From Gordonia mangrovi (GTDB lineage Bacteria > Actinomycetota > Actinomycetes > Mycobacteriales > Mycobacteriaceae), in contig NZ_CP102850.1 in NCBI RefSeq assembly GCF_024734075.1, positions 4,154,001 through 4,218,000 on the forward strand: DNA of 64,000 nt. Direction: 5' to 3'. Below the pieces are notes generated by a model. It saw nothing but the letters and a program-made list of their open reading frames with translations. It ran no database searches and was not told the DNA's origin. Position numbers and translations under genes: made by a program. This document shows positions 17,187 through 27,204 of the stretch, piece after piece (position 1 is the stretch's first letter; each line of letters begins with the position of its first letter).

Positions 17187-18335
17187 TCAGGCGCGGGCGA
17201 TTTCCGCGGTGCGTTTGAGCAGATCGCTGATCGCGTCGAACTCGGTCAGGAATCCGTCGTGTCCATTGCCGGAGTGCAGCACCTGCAGCCCGTCGACGCA
17301 GTTCCCGAGCTGATCGGCGAGTTCCTCCTGCAGCCGGATCGGATACAGCCGGTCCGACGCGATGCCACCGACGATCACCGGAACCCGGCAGGCCCGCAGG
17401 ACGTCCTCGACGTCCCCGCGATTGCGGCCGACGTCGTGATGGTTGAGCACCTCGCTGAGCACCACATAGCTGCCGGCGTCGAATCGTTGGGTCAGTTTGT
17501 CGGCCTGGTGCTGCAGGTAGCTGTCGGCGGAGTAGCGGCCTCCGTTCAGCGGTTGTTCGTCGGCCTGCGGGATGTTGGCGAAGCGCCGGTCGAGTTCCAC
17601 CTCGCCCCGGTAGGTGAGGTGGGCGATCCGCCGGGCCACACCCAATCCTGCGGTGGGCGTGCGACCGGTCCCGTGATAGTCGCCGTTCTGCCACGCGGGG
17701 TCGGCCTGGATGGCGGCGATCTGGGTGGTCTGGGTGCCGATCTGGTCGGCGGTGGCCCGCGCCCCGACGGCGAGCACCAGCGCGCTGCGGACCATCTCGG
17801 GATACTCGATGGCCCACTCGAGTGCCCGAGCGCCGCCCATCGAGCCGCCGACCACCGCGCCGATCCCGGCGATGCCGAGGTGATCCATCAGAATCCGTTC
17901 GGCGCGAACCTGATCGAGCACCGTGATCTGCGGAAACCGCGAACCCCACGGCCGGCCGGCCGGATCCAACGAGGCCGGTCCGGTGGATCCGCGGCATCCG
18001 CCGAGCACGTTGGCCGAGATGACACACCACTCGTCGGTGTCGATCGCGCACCCGGGGCCGATGAGCCCGTCCCACCATCCGGCGGTCGGGTGCTCGTCGT
18101 CGGCCGGGCCGGTGACGTGCGAGTCGCCGGTCAGTGCGTGCAGGGTGAGAATGACGTTGTCCCGCGACGGCGACAACGTCCCCCAGCGCTGGAACGCCAG
18201 GGTGACGTCATCGATCCGTTGGCCGTTGTCGAGTGAGACCGCGCCGATGCGGACACTGGACATCGCCCCGTCCGGCATCTGCTCCCAGTCGGGGCGATCA
18301 GCGGGCTGGGTCTGCGGTTCGATACTCACCGACAC
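17187..18335 (-). CDS. metX: Homoserine O-acetyltransferase
   Basis: Transfers acetyl from acetyl-CoA to homoserine, the first committed step of methionine synthesis by direct sulfhydrylation. The 382-residue alpha/beta hydrolase has the nucleophile in GGSMGG (Ser165), HALTGDSHV near residue 66, the MetX block [14 protein letters not shown] and the catalytic histidine in GNGHDGFL near the C-terminus. The start is GTG 18335, 58 bp downstream of the metY stop, so it is the second gene of metY-metX. Mycobacterial orthologues are named metA. The SAM-IV riboswitch upstream of metY probably controls both genes. Confidence 0.96.
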   Translation of the reverse strand: MSVSIEPQTQPADRPDWEQMPDGAMSSVRIGAVSLDNGQRIDDVTLAFQRWGTLSPSRDNVILTLHALTGDSHVTGPADDEHPTAGWWDGLIGPGCAIDTDEWCVISANVLGGCRGSTGPASLDPAGRPWGSRFPQITVLDQVRAERILMDHLGIAGIGAVVGGSMGGARALEWAIEYPEMVRSALVLAVGARATADQIGTQTTQIAAIQADPAWQNGDYHGTGRTPTAGLGVARRIAHLTYRGEVELDRRFANIPQADEQPLNGGRYSADSYLQHQADKLTQRFDAGSYVVLSEVLNHHDVGRNRGDVEDVLRACRVPVIVGGIASDRLYPIRLQEELADQLGNCVDGLQVLHSGNGHDGFLTEFDAISDLLKRTAEIARA

Positions 18336-18393
18336 AATTCACTCACTCTTCGTCTCTTCACCTGTTGTCACGCCAAGACTGCTGTCCCACCGA

Positions 18394-19734
18394 CTACTTC
18401 GCCGCCGCGAACCCCTGTTCCAGGTCGGCGAGGATGTCGTCGATCCCTTCGATGCCCACTGCCAGGCGGACCAGACCCGGGGTGACACCGGCCCCGACCT
18501 GCTCCTCGGGAGCCAGCTGGCTGTGGGTGGTCGACGCGGGATGGATCACCAGCGACCGCACATCGCCGATGTTGGCGACATGACTGTGCAACGTCAACGC
18601 GTCCACGAACTTCTTGCCGGCATCCACGCCGCCGGTGATCTCGAAGCTGACGATGGCGCCCTGTCCCTTCGGCAGGAGCTTCTGGCCACGGTCGTACCAG
18701 CGCGACGACGTCAGGCCGGCGTAGGCGACCGATTCCACCTGGGCGTGGCCGTTGAGGTGGTCGGCCACACGCTGCGCGTTGGCGACGTGACGTTCGATCC
18801 GCAGGCTCAGGGTCTCCAGGCCCTGCGCCAGCAGGAAGGCATTGAACGGGGAGATCGCCGCACCGGTGTCGCGCAGCCACTGCACGCGCGCCTTCAGGGC
18901 GAACGCGGGCGCACCGAGGTCGGCGAAGACCGCGCCGTGGTAGCTGGGGTCCGGTGTGGTGAAGCCGGGAAAGAGGTCCTTGCCGTCACGCTGGACTCGC
19001 CAGTCGAAGGTGCCGCCGTCCACGATGACACCGCCGATCGCGGTGCCATGACCACCGATGTACTTGGTGGCCGAGTGCACCACGATGTCGGCGCCGTGGG
19101 CGAGGGGGTTCAGCAGATAGGGAGTCGCCACCGTGTTGTCCACGATCAGCGGGAGGTTGTTGCGATGTGCGACCTCGGCGACGCCCTCGATGTCGAGGAT
19201 CTCGTTGTTGGGGTTGGAGATCGTCTCGCCGAAGACCGCCCGGGTGTTGTCCCTGATGGCCGACTGCCAGGAATCCAGGTCTTCGGGGTCCTCGACGAAG
19301 GACACCTCGACACCGAGCTTGGGCAATGTGTAGTGGAACAGGTTGAACGTTCCGCCGTACAGGCGCGGACTGGAGACCACGTGGCCGCCGGTCTCGACGA
19401 TGTTCAGGATCGAATAGGTCTCGGCAGCCTGGCCCGACGCGAGGAGCAGAGCGGCCACGCCGCCCTCGAGGGCGGCGATGCGCTGCTCCACCGCATCCTG
19501 GGTGGGGTTCATGATCCGGGTGTAGATGTTGCCCGGCTCGGCGAGCCCGAAGAGGTTCTCGGCGTGCTGAGTGTCGTTGAAGACGTACGACGTCGTCTGA
19601 TAGACGGGCAGTGCCCGCGCATTGGTGGTGGGATCCGCGGTCTGGCCGGCATGGATCTGCTTGGTCTCGAAGCTCCAGTTGGCCGCTGGATCGATCGCCC
19701 CGGTATCGGTCGATTCGGAATTGGCGTCAGACAT
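18394..19734 (-). CDS. metY: O-acetylhomoserine sulfhydrylase
   Basis: PLP enzyme that makes homocysteine from O-acetylhomoserine and sulfide, acting after MetX. The 446-residue protein has the Cys/Met metabolism PLP domain: TTSYVFNDTQHAENLFGL, DNTVATPYLLNPLAHGADIV and the PLP lysine in HSATKYIGGHG. The long form near 430-450 residues is typical of O-acetylhomoserine sulfhydrylase rather than cystathionine synthase. ATG 19734 is preferred over ATG 19740 because the TAGGA sequence lies at better spacing. A SAM-IV riboswitch occupies 19795-19915 upstream. The mycobacterial name is metC. Confidence 0.95.
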   Translation of the reverse strand: MSDANSESTDTGAIDPAANWSFETKQIHAGQTADPTTNARALPVYQTTSYVFNDTQHAENLFGLAEPGNIYTRIMNPTQDAVEQRIAALEGGVAALLLASGQAAETYSILNIVETGGHVVSSPRLYGGTFNLFHYTLPKLGVEVSFVEDPEDLDSWQSAIRDNTRAVFGETISNPNNEILDIEGVAEVAHRNNLPLIVDNTVATPYLLNPLAHGADIVVHSATKYIGGHGTAIGGVIVDGGTFDWRVQRDGKDLFPGFTTPDPSYHGAVFADLGAPAFALKARVQWLRDTGAAISPFNAFLLAQGLETLSLRIERHVANAQRVADHLNGHAQVESVAYAGLTSSRWYDRGQKLLPKGQGAIVSFEITGGVDAGKKFVDALTLHSHVANIGDVRSLVIHPASTTHSQLAPEEQVGAGVTPGLVRLAVGIEGIDDILADLEQGFAAAK

Positions 19735-19760
19735 GACCATGTCCTACTTTCTACGGTCGG

Positions 19761-19800
19761 CAGGGTGCAACGACCCTGGTGGGGTCCGACCTTCGGACCC
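19761..19800 (-). terminator. Hairpins of the SAM-IV expression platform
   Basis: On the minus strand, GGGTCCGA and TCGGACCC (19800-19793 and 19789-19782) form an 8-bp stem with a 3-nt loop. Its 5' arm reuses the last bases of the riboswitch aptamer. A second stem, CAGGGT/ACCCTG, covers 19778-19761, directly before metY. This arrangement suits switching between aptamer closure and a downstream hairpin. No U-tract follows, so termination or masking of the start region are both possible. Confidence 0.55.
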
Positions 19801-19915
19801 GCGCTTGCCTCGGAACGCGTCGGCATTCCTCAACCCGGTCATCACCCGGAGCACCCCACCGCGGTTGGAGGGTTGCCGATCAGCAAGCCGGGGCTTCGCG
19901 CTGATGCTCATGACC
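19795..19915 (-). ncRNA. SAM-IV riboswitch upstream of metY
   Basis: The minus strand from 19915 reads GGTCATGAGC, then AAGCCCCGGCTTGCTGATC, CGGCAACCCTCCAACCGC, GGTGGGGTGCTCCGGGTGA and a final GCAAGCGCGGGTCC. This is the conserved core and pseudoknot pattern of the actinobacterial SAM-IV class as I know it, in the expected place before metY. High S-adenosylmethionine should lower metY-metX expression. The rest of the 422-bp gap (19735-20156) holds the expression platform and, beyond about 19920, the divergent promoter DNA with no further structure noticed. Confidence 0.93.
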
Positions 19916-20156
19916 TGGCGTCAAGGATATAGCACGCCCCTTCGACGGTGAGAACCGTGTTGATCAGGGTGATCCGAAGTCGTCCACGCGAGGTGCTCGA
20001 AAACTGGAAACGGCTGTAGTCCGAAAGGATGAACTTCGGGCCTCCGGAAGCCGAAATACCAGGTCAGAATCGTTCGCCTAACGAAAGGTGACGCGGGATT
20101 TGCGATCGTGGACCAGGCTGTCGCCAGCCCAGACGACTGCGACGAGACGAGACCTG

Positions 20157-22019
20157 ATGCCCGCTCGATTCCGGTCGGCACACCGGACGACGGCCGTGCT
20201 GATCGCGATCTCCGCCTCCTGCGCGGTGATCGCTGCCTTCTGCCTTCCCGGTGCCCCGATCGCGCGCGCCGATGACTGCGGTGCGGGGGCGGTGGTCATC
20301 GTCGGCGGAACGAATGACCCCGACGCGGCGAACATGATCGGGGTGAAGCAACGGTTCACCGGCACCGGTATCGACGGAGAACTCGGTACCGACGACGACT
20401 CGGACTACGCGGACGCTCCGTACGTGGTGGTCAGGACCGACTATCCGACGACGCTGTGGCCGCTCGGCGCGGCGGGCTACGACGACAGCGTCGCGCAGGG
20501 CAATGCCGCGACGAAGCAGGCGATCGCGCGTTACCAACATGATTGTCCGGGCAACCCGGTGGTCGTCGCCGGCTACTCGCAGGGTGCGCGGGTGGCCGGC
20601 GACGTCCTCTCCGACATCGGCAACGACCGCGACGACAAGGTCGTGCTGCTCGACGAGCACGGGAACCCGGAGCTCGACGACGAGGGCGAACCGATCGTCG
20701 TCGACATCAGTACCGACGACCTGTCCGGCGAGCTCTACACCGATCCCCGGCGGGTCGGGGACAAGACCGGCCGCGGCCTCGAACTCTCACTGATCGGCGT
20801 GATCCCCGGCCTGACCATGACCGGCGCCCGAGAGGGCGATGGCAACCGGGGTTTCGGTGAGCTCGAGGACTCGGTGGTCTCGGTCTGCGTCGAGGGCGAC
20901 CCCATCTGCGACCTGCCCGACCCGCTGTACGACCCCATCGGGACCGTCGACGGCCTGGTCGGCTACTTCACCAAGCACGGTCTGTACAACTGGCAGATGT
21001 ATCGCGATCCCTCCGAACCGGTATGGAACACGGGACGCGTCGTCGATTGCGGCGCCGACCAGACCGACTGCATCGCCGAGGCGGACTCGGCCATCATCGG
21101 CGTCATCCGCGATGGTGCCGAGACGATCGGACTCGACGGTACGAGGATCCGCGATGTCCTCGCCGATCGGTGGACCGTCGATCTGCCCTATGGGATCGAA
21201 TTGTCCAACCTGCAGCCCGCCGTCCGGCTGGTGCAGGACGTTCTGCCGCCCCTGCCGAACCTCGGTTATGGCGGATATCTTGCCGATCTGTTGGTGTTCG
21301 AGAAGATCCTCAATGGGGTGGTCGACCGGGCACCCGACGATGTCAAGGAGGGCGTCGCCGCCCTGGCCGCCAGCGCCAAGAGCATCGTGCTGATCCCCGC
21401 CAACTTCGTGAAGTACTGGGCCGGCGAGATCATCGGACTGCTGCCGACACGCAGCACGGTCGTGGGCCCGCACGTCCCGGAAGGCAGCGACGAGGATGCA
21501 CCCCGGCGGGTCACCTTCTTGCGGGCGATGTCGCAGGTGACGGACATCGAGTCCGAGGCGGTGGGCACCGAATCCAAAACGCCCTCCGAGCCCGGGGCCG
21601 TTTCGGCGGCCGCATCGACGGCCGACTCGGGGACTGAATCGTCGCCGAGCACTACGTCACCGAGCGCTACGCCACCGAGCCCGCCGACGGCGGCCGCCGG
21701 CACCTCGACCACCACCTCGGTCCGCCCCACGCCGACGAGTCCGTCCACGACGGCCGACACCTCGCCCCCGTCGTCGCCGACGACACCGCCCGCCTCCTCG
21801 TCGGGCACGTCTTCCTCGACGGCCGAGGTGCCGGCACCGATCGAGACGGACACGACCGACCCGGACGCCCCGACCGAGGAGAACACCGATCCAGACGACG
21901 ATGGCGAGGGCGACAGCGGAACCGAGCCCGGCCCCGCGACGGTGACCGGCGCCGGATCGGGCTCCGGCTCGTCCAAGGTCGGTACGTCGGACGGCGACAA
22001 TCCGGAGGACGACGAGTAG
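20157..22019 (+). CDS. Secreted PE-PPE-domain serine hydrolase with acidic Ser/Thr-rich tail
   Basis: Predicted exported esterase/lipase-like alpha/beta hydrolase. From ATG 20157 it has 620 residues. A signal peptide is clear: a basic start, hydrophobic core LIAISASCAVIAAFCL and cleavage after PIARA near residue 38. The PE-PPE-type hydrolase domain follows: VVIVGGTNDP, the segment VVVRTDYPTTLWPLG, and the nucleophile elbow VVAGYSQGARVAG (Ser near 141). From about residue 461 the chain is low-complexity: Ser/Thr/Pro-rich, then Asp/Glu-rich, ending EDDE, with no transmembrane helix or sorting motif. There is no PE or PPE domain in front. The open frame extends to GTG 20088, but the signal peptide favours 20157. 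Confidence 0.83.
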   Translation: MPARFRSAHRTTAVLIAISASCAVIAAFCLPGAPIARADDCGAGAVVIVGGTNDPDAANMIGVKQRFTGTGIDGELGTDDDSDYADAPYVVVRTDYPTTLWPLGAAGYDDSVAQGNAATKQAIARYQHDCPGNPVVVAGYSQGARVAGDVLSDIGNDRDDKVVLLDEHGNPELDDEGEPIVVDISTDDLSGELYTDPRRVGDKTGRGLELSLIGVIPGLTMTGAREGDGNRGFGELEDSVVSVCVEGDPICDLPDPLYDPIGTVDGLVGYFTKHGLYNWQMYRDPSEPVWNTGRVVDCGADQTDCIAEADSAIIGVIRDGAETIGLDGTRIRDVLADRWTVDLPYGIELSNLQPAVRLVQDVLPPLPNLGYGGYLADLLVFEKILNGVVDRAPDDVKEGVAALAASAKSIVLIPANFVKYWAGEIIGLLPTRSTVVGPHVPEGSDEDAPRRVTFLRAMSQVTDIESEAVGTESKTPSEPGAVSAAASTADSGTESSPSTTSPSATPPSPPTAAAGTSTTTSVRPTPTSPSTTADTSPPSSPTTPPASSSGTSSSTAEVPAPIETDTTDPDAPTEENTDPDDDGEGDSGTEPGPATVTGAGSGSGSSKVGTSDGDNPEDDE

Positions 22020-22077
22020 CCGCGCACCCGTGTGAACGAACTCACGCCCGGCTCGGGGAATCACGTCCGGGGAGGCC

Positions 22078-23355
22078 GTGGTTGGTGACGGAGTGTCTTC
22101 AGCCCCTGCCGATTCCACAGCCCTGACCGTCGCCCACCGCGCGCCGGTTCCCCCGTCGGTGCGGCGCTGGGCGATCATCGCGCTGGCACTGGGCGGCTTC
22201 GGGATCGGTACCACCGAGTTCGTGGCGATGGGATTGTTGCCCAACATCGCCGGCTCCATGGGGATCAGTGAGCCCACCGCGAGTCACGTCATCTCGGCGT
22301 ATGCCCTCGGAGTGGTGGCCGGGGCCCCGTTGATCGCTGCGCTCACTGCCCGTGTCCCGCGCCGGACCTTGCTCATCGGTCTCATGGTCGCGTTCACCGT
22401 CGGCAATCTCGTCACGGTGCTGGCACCGAGTTACGGCCTGCTGATGGCCGCGCGCTTTGTCGCCGGTCTCCCGCACGGCGCCTACTTCGGGGTGGCGGCT
22501 CTGGTCGCCGCGCACCTGGCCGGCCCGCGAGATCGTGCCAAGGCAGTGGGCAAGGTGATGCTCGGGTTGTCGGTGGCCAATGTCGCGGGTGTGCCGATGG
22601 CCACCTGGCTCGGTGAGTCGCTGGGCTGGCGTTCGGCGTTCGCGCTGGTGGTGGTCATCGGCCTGGCGACGATCGTGGCGCTGACGCGCAGCCTGCCGCC
22701 GCTGGCCGACATGCGGGTGACCAATCCGATGACCGAATTGGGCGCACTGGCCCGGCCGCAGGTCTGGTTCACCCTGCTGATCGGCGTGGTCGGGTTCGGC
22801 GGCATGTTCGCCTACTACACGTATTTGAACTCGGCGCTGACCACGGTGACCGGTGTCTCGGTGACGCTCGTGCCGGTGGCGATGATGTTGTTCGGCCTGG
22901 GCATGGTGAGCGGCAACATCGTCGGTGGCGTACTCGCCGACCGCAGCGTCCCGTTCGGCATCCTGGCCGGTCTCATCGCCACCGGAGTCTCGTTGGCATT
23001 GTTCGCGTTGACATTGCAGAACGCCTGGGCGGCAATGATCTTGAGCTATGCGATCGGTCTGTCGGGCGCGTCGACGCTCCCGGCGCTACAGACTCGCCTG
23101 ATGGATGTCGCCGACGACGCACAGACGCTGGCCGCGGCGTTGAACCATTCGGCCCTCAACATCGCCAATGCGGCCGGCGCCTGGCTCGGTGGGGTCGTCA
23201 TCGCGGCCGGCCACGGCTACCGCGCGCCCTCGATGCTGGGCGCGCTGCTCGCGGTGGCCGGGATCGCGGTCCTGGGCGCAGCGTTGCTGGCCGGCCGACG
23301 CGGCCGGAGATCTCAGTCGATCGTCGGGGGAGTGGCGACCGTCTTGGACAGGTAG
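22078..23355 (+). CDS. MFS transporter, DHA1 (Cmx/AraJ-like) family
   Basis: Proton-coupled efflux permease in the inner membrane; the substrate may be a drug or sugar-like compound. The 425-residue protein has about 12 hydrophobic segments and the motifs GFGIGTTEFVAMGLLPNI (helix 1 of the DHA1 group) and RVPRRTLLIG in the first cytoplasmic loop, with GLPHGAYFGVAALVAAHL typical of AraJ/Cmx-like exporters. GTG 22078 follows GGGGAGG at only 2-nt spacing, so GTG 22093 is an alternative. The 3' end overlaps the convergent bfr coding region by 43 bp. No adjacent regulator was found. Confidence 0.87.
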   Translation: MVGDGVSSAPADSTALTVAHRAPVPPSVRRWAIIALALGGFGIGTTEFVAMGLLPNIAGSMGISEPTASHVISAYALGVVAGAPLIAALTARVPRRTLLIGLMVAFTVGNLVTVLAPSYGLLMAARFVAGLPHGAYFGVAALVAAHLAGPRDRAKAVGKVMLGLSVANVAGVPMATWLGESLGWRSAFALVVVIGLATIVALTRSLPPLADMRVTNPMTELGALARPQVWFTLLIGVVGFGGMFAYYTYLNSALTTVTGVSVTLVPVAMMLFGLGMVSGNIVGGVLADRSVPFGILAGLIATGVSLALFALTLQNAWAAMILSYAIGLSGASTLPALQTRLMDVADDAQTLAAALNHSALNIANAAGAWLGGVVIAAGHGYRAPSMLGALLAVAGIAVLGAALLAGRRGRRSQSIVGGVATVLDR

Positions 23356-23798
23356 AGCTGCTCGCCGATCCGGTCCATCAGCTCGAGCTGGGTTTCGAGA
23401 TAGTCGATGTGGTGTTCCTCGTCGGCGAGGATGTCCTCGAGGATCTTCGCGCTGGTGATGTCGCCCTTGCTGCGGCACATCGCGACGCCGGGACGGAGTC
23501 GGTCGACGACCTCCATCTCGATGGCGAGGTCGGACTCGAATTGCTCGCGCAGCGTCTGGCCGATCCGCAGCGGGAGGATCTTTTGATAGTTCGGCAGTGC
23601 CTCGAGGAACAGGATGCGGTCGGTGAGGATCTCGGCGTGTTGCATCTCCTCGATCGACTCGGCGCGGGTCTTGCTCGCGATCTCGGTCAGGCCCCAGTTC
23701 GCCTGCATCTTGGAATGCAGAAAGTACTGATTGATCGCGGTCAGCTCGCTGGTGAGCTGTTCGTTGAGCAGTGCGATCACTTCATCGTCGCCGCGCAT
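23313..23798 (-). CDS. bfr: Bacterioferritin
   Basis: Iron-storage 24-mer that oxidises ferrous iron and holds haem between subunits. The 161 residues match family length. Ferroxidase ligands are visible at the expected positions: Glu18, Glu51, His54, Glu94, Glu127 and His130. Met52, the haem ligand that separates bacterioferritin from haem-free ferritin, is present in EEMQHAE. ATG 23798 follows GGAGGATCGGTC; the open frame runs to 23816 without a ribosome site. The ferredoxin gene bfd lies 104 bp upstream on the same strand, separated by a terminator-like hairpin. The 3' end overlaps the MFS gene. Confidence 0.96.
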   Translation of the reverse strand: MRGDDEVIALLNEQLTSELTAINQYFLHSKMQANWGLTEIASKTRAESIEEMQHAEILTDRILFLEALPNYQKILPLRIGQTLREQFESDLAIEMEVVDRLRPGVAMCRSKGDITSAKILEDILADEEHHIDYLETQLELMDRIGEQLYLSKTVATPPTID

Positions 23799-23847
23799 GA
23801 CCGATCCTCCGTTCACAGTGGTGAAGCGAACGTAGCACGCAAAACGC

Positions 23848-23873
23848 CCCCACGTCTGTAGGTGAACGTGGGG
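23848..23873 (-). terminator. Rho-independent-like terminator after bfd
   Basis: CCCCACGT and ACGTGGGG form an 8-bp stem with a 10-nt loop. On the minus strand the stem is followed by GGCGTTTTGCG, a short T run, right after the bfd stop. It should end most bfd transcripts before bfr, giving the two genes separate control. Confidence 0.7.
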
Positions 23874-23902
23874 TTGTGGAATCGGCCGTCAGGAGACGGT
23901 GA

Positions 23903-24085
23903 TCATGCTGCGGTGGTCGCGGTGGCGGTCCTCTCGGAGACGATCTGTTGAAGCCGTTCGAGGCAGGTTCCGCATCCTTCGCCGGCACCGCATCGGTCGC
24001 TGATCGCGTCGACGGACATCGCGCCCGTGGAGCAGTGCTCGTGGACTTCGTCCTCGGTCACTGCGCGGCAGATGCAAACGAACAT
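23903..24085 (-). CDS. bfd: Bacterioferritin-associated ferredoxin (BFD-like [2Fe-2S])
   Basis: Small electron carrier that in other bacteria reduces bacterioferritin to release stored iron. The 60-residue protein has the BFD-type [2Fe-2S] ligand set Cys4-x-Cys6 and Cys38-x2-Cys41 (MFVCICRAVTEDE and GEGCGTC). ATG 24085 is chosen: it follows GAGG with 8-nt spacing, and the open frame adds only three codons upstream. Two iron-box-like sequences lie 25-76 bp upstream, which suits induction when iron is scarce. The bfr gene is next downstream. Confidence 0.92.
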   Translation of the reverse strand: MFVCICRAVTEDEVHEHCSTGAMSVDAISDRCGAGEGCGTCLERLQQIVSERTATATTAA

Positions 24086-24109
24086 CGGTGTCACCTCGAA
24101 TCGGTTCAG

Positions 24110-24128
24110 TTAGGCAAGGATTACATAA
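24110..24128. promoter_or_regulatory. Iron box (IdeR/DtxR-type site) upstream of bfd
   Basis: TTAGGCAAGGATTACATAA matches 14 of 19 positions of the consensus TTAGGTTAGGCTAACCTAA by hand count. It is 25 bp before the bfd start, where bound IdeR would block transcription in high iron. Confidence 0.6.
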
Positions 24129-24142
24129 AGCCGCTGCCCTGA

Positions 24143-24161
24143 CAAGGGTTGCCTTACCTTT
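24143..24161. promoter_or_regulatory. Second possible iron box between bfd and xthA
   Basis: On the minus strand AAAGGTAAGGCAACCCTTG matches 12 of 19 consensus positions, including AGGTxAGGC in the core. Its centre is 33 bp from the first site. It is weaker, and also lies 33 bp before the divergent xthA start. Confidence 0.4.
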
Positions 24162-24193
24162 GGTACGGGCGCGCCACACCCGCCGGTACCCTC

Positions 24194-26096
<1,903 letters not shown>

Positions 26097-26145
26097 TCGG
26101 TCACCATCGGGCTGACCCCGCGACCCGACCGAGGAGGCGGCACAG

Positions 26146-27198
26146 GTGAGTTCGGTGGTTGATTCGGCCAAGGGAACCGCGGAGCGCGCGAAATCGGGAT
26201 TCGCGACCGCCCGCGAGCGGTGGACATGGCTCGAGCACCTCATCCAGACGGTGCAACGCTACAACGACCGACGAGGCAACCTGTATGCGGCCAGCATCAG
26301 CTTCAACGGCATCCTCGCGCTCGTCCCCATCGTCATGGTGGCGTTCGCCATCGCCGGCTTCGTGCTGGCCAACCAGCCCGAGATCCTCGACCAGATCCAA
26401 GACGCAGTCGTCGAGAACATGCCGGGACAACTCGGTGACCAGGTCGGTGACCTGATCGATTCCGCGATCGCTTCCCGTACCACCGTCGGCATCGTCGGCC
26501 TGGTCGGCGCCGCATTCACCGGGATCGGGTGGATCTCCGGTGTCCGTGCGGGCATGACGGAGATGTGGGGCGGCCGGGTCACCCGCAACCTGGTGATGTC
26601 CAAGGTGTGGGATCTGCTCACCTTCGCGGTGCTCGGGGTGGCGTTCACCCTGACGATGGCGCTGACCACCCTGGGTAATTCGGATCTACCCAACACGATT
26701 CTGTCCTGGGTCGGGCTCGACGACGCCTCGTGGGCGCCGACCGTGATCCGCGCGGTGTCGATCACCGTGTCCGTCTTCGCCTCCTGGCTGCTGTTCACCA
26801 TTGTGATGGCCCGGCTCCCGCTGGTGCAGTTGCCGCTGCGGAACACCCTCAAGGCCGGGTTGGTCACCGCAATCGCCTTCGAGATCGTCAAGACCGTCGG
26901 CGGCATCTACCTGAAGTCGGTGCTCAGCAGCCCCGCGGGGGTCGCGTTCGGCCCGATTCTCGGCATCATGGTGTTCGCCTACCTGGCCTCGCGCATCGTG
27001 TTGTACGCGGCCGCGTGGTGCGCAACGGATGTGGCCAACGAGCAGTATCAGGTGGAAGAGGAGGAGCAGACGCCGCCGCCGGTGCTGGTCTCGCCGAACT
27101 ATCAGGTCAGCCCCGCGCCCCGCCCGGCGACGTTGGTGGCGGTGGCCGGGATCGGCGCGGCCGCGAGCGCCGTGGTCGGGTGGCTGCTGCGGCGCTGA
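26146..27198 (+). CDS. YihY/BrkB-family inner membrane protein
   Basis: Integral membrane protein of unknown molecular function, once annotated as ribonuclease BN, which is not supported for the family. The 350 residues have six or so hydrophobic segments; ASISFNGILALVPIVMVAFAI is the family's first membrane block, and GVAFGPILGIMVFAYLASRIVLYAAAW the late one. GTG 26146 follows GAGGAGG at 26131-26137 with 8-nt spacing. The order trpS then this gene matches mycobacteria (Rv3336c-Rv3335c). It is convergent with the carboxypeptidase gene, 6 bp apart. Confidence 0.9.
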   Translation: MSSVVDSAKGTAERAKSGFATARERWTWLEHLIQTVQRYNDRRGNLYAASISFNGILALVPIVMVAFAIAGFVLANQPEILDQIQDAVVENMPGQLGDQVGDLIDSAIASRTTVGIVGLVGAAFTGIGWISGVRAGMTEMWGGRVTRNLVMSKVWDLLTFAVLGVAFTLTMALTTLGNSDLPNTILSWVGLDDASWAPTVIRAVSITVSVFASWLLFTIVMARLPLVQLPLRNTLKAGLVTAIAFEIVKTVGGIYLKSVLSSPAGVAFGPILGIMVFAYLASRIVLYAAAWCATDVANEQYQVEEEEQTPPPVLVSPNYQVSPAPRPATLVAVAGIGAAASAVVGWLLRR

Positions 27199-27204
27199 GT
27201 GGTG

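Noticed and set aside
17923..19932. 669-codon open frame on the plus strand over metX, metY and the riboswitch
   Set aside because: Antisense to metX, metY and the SAM-IV element; no conserved motif.
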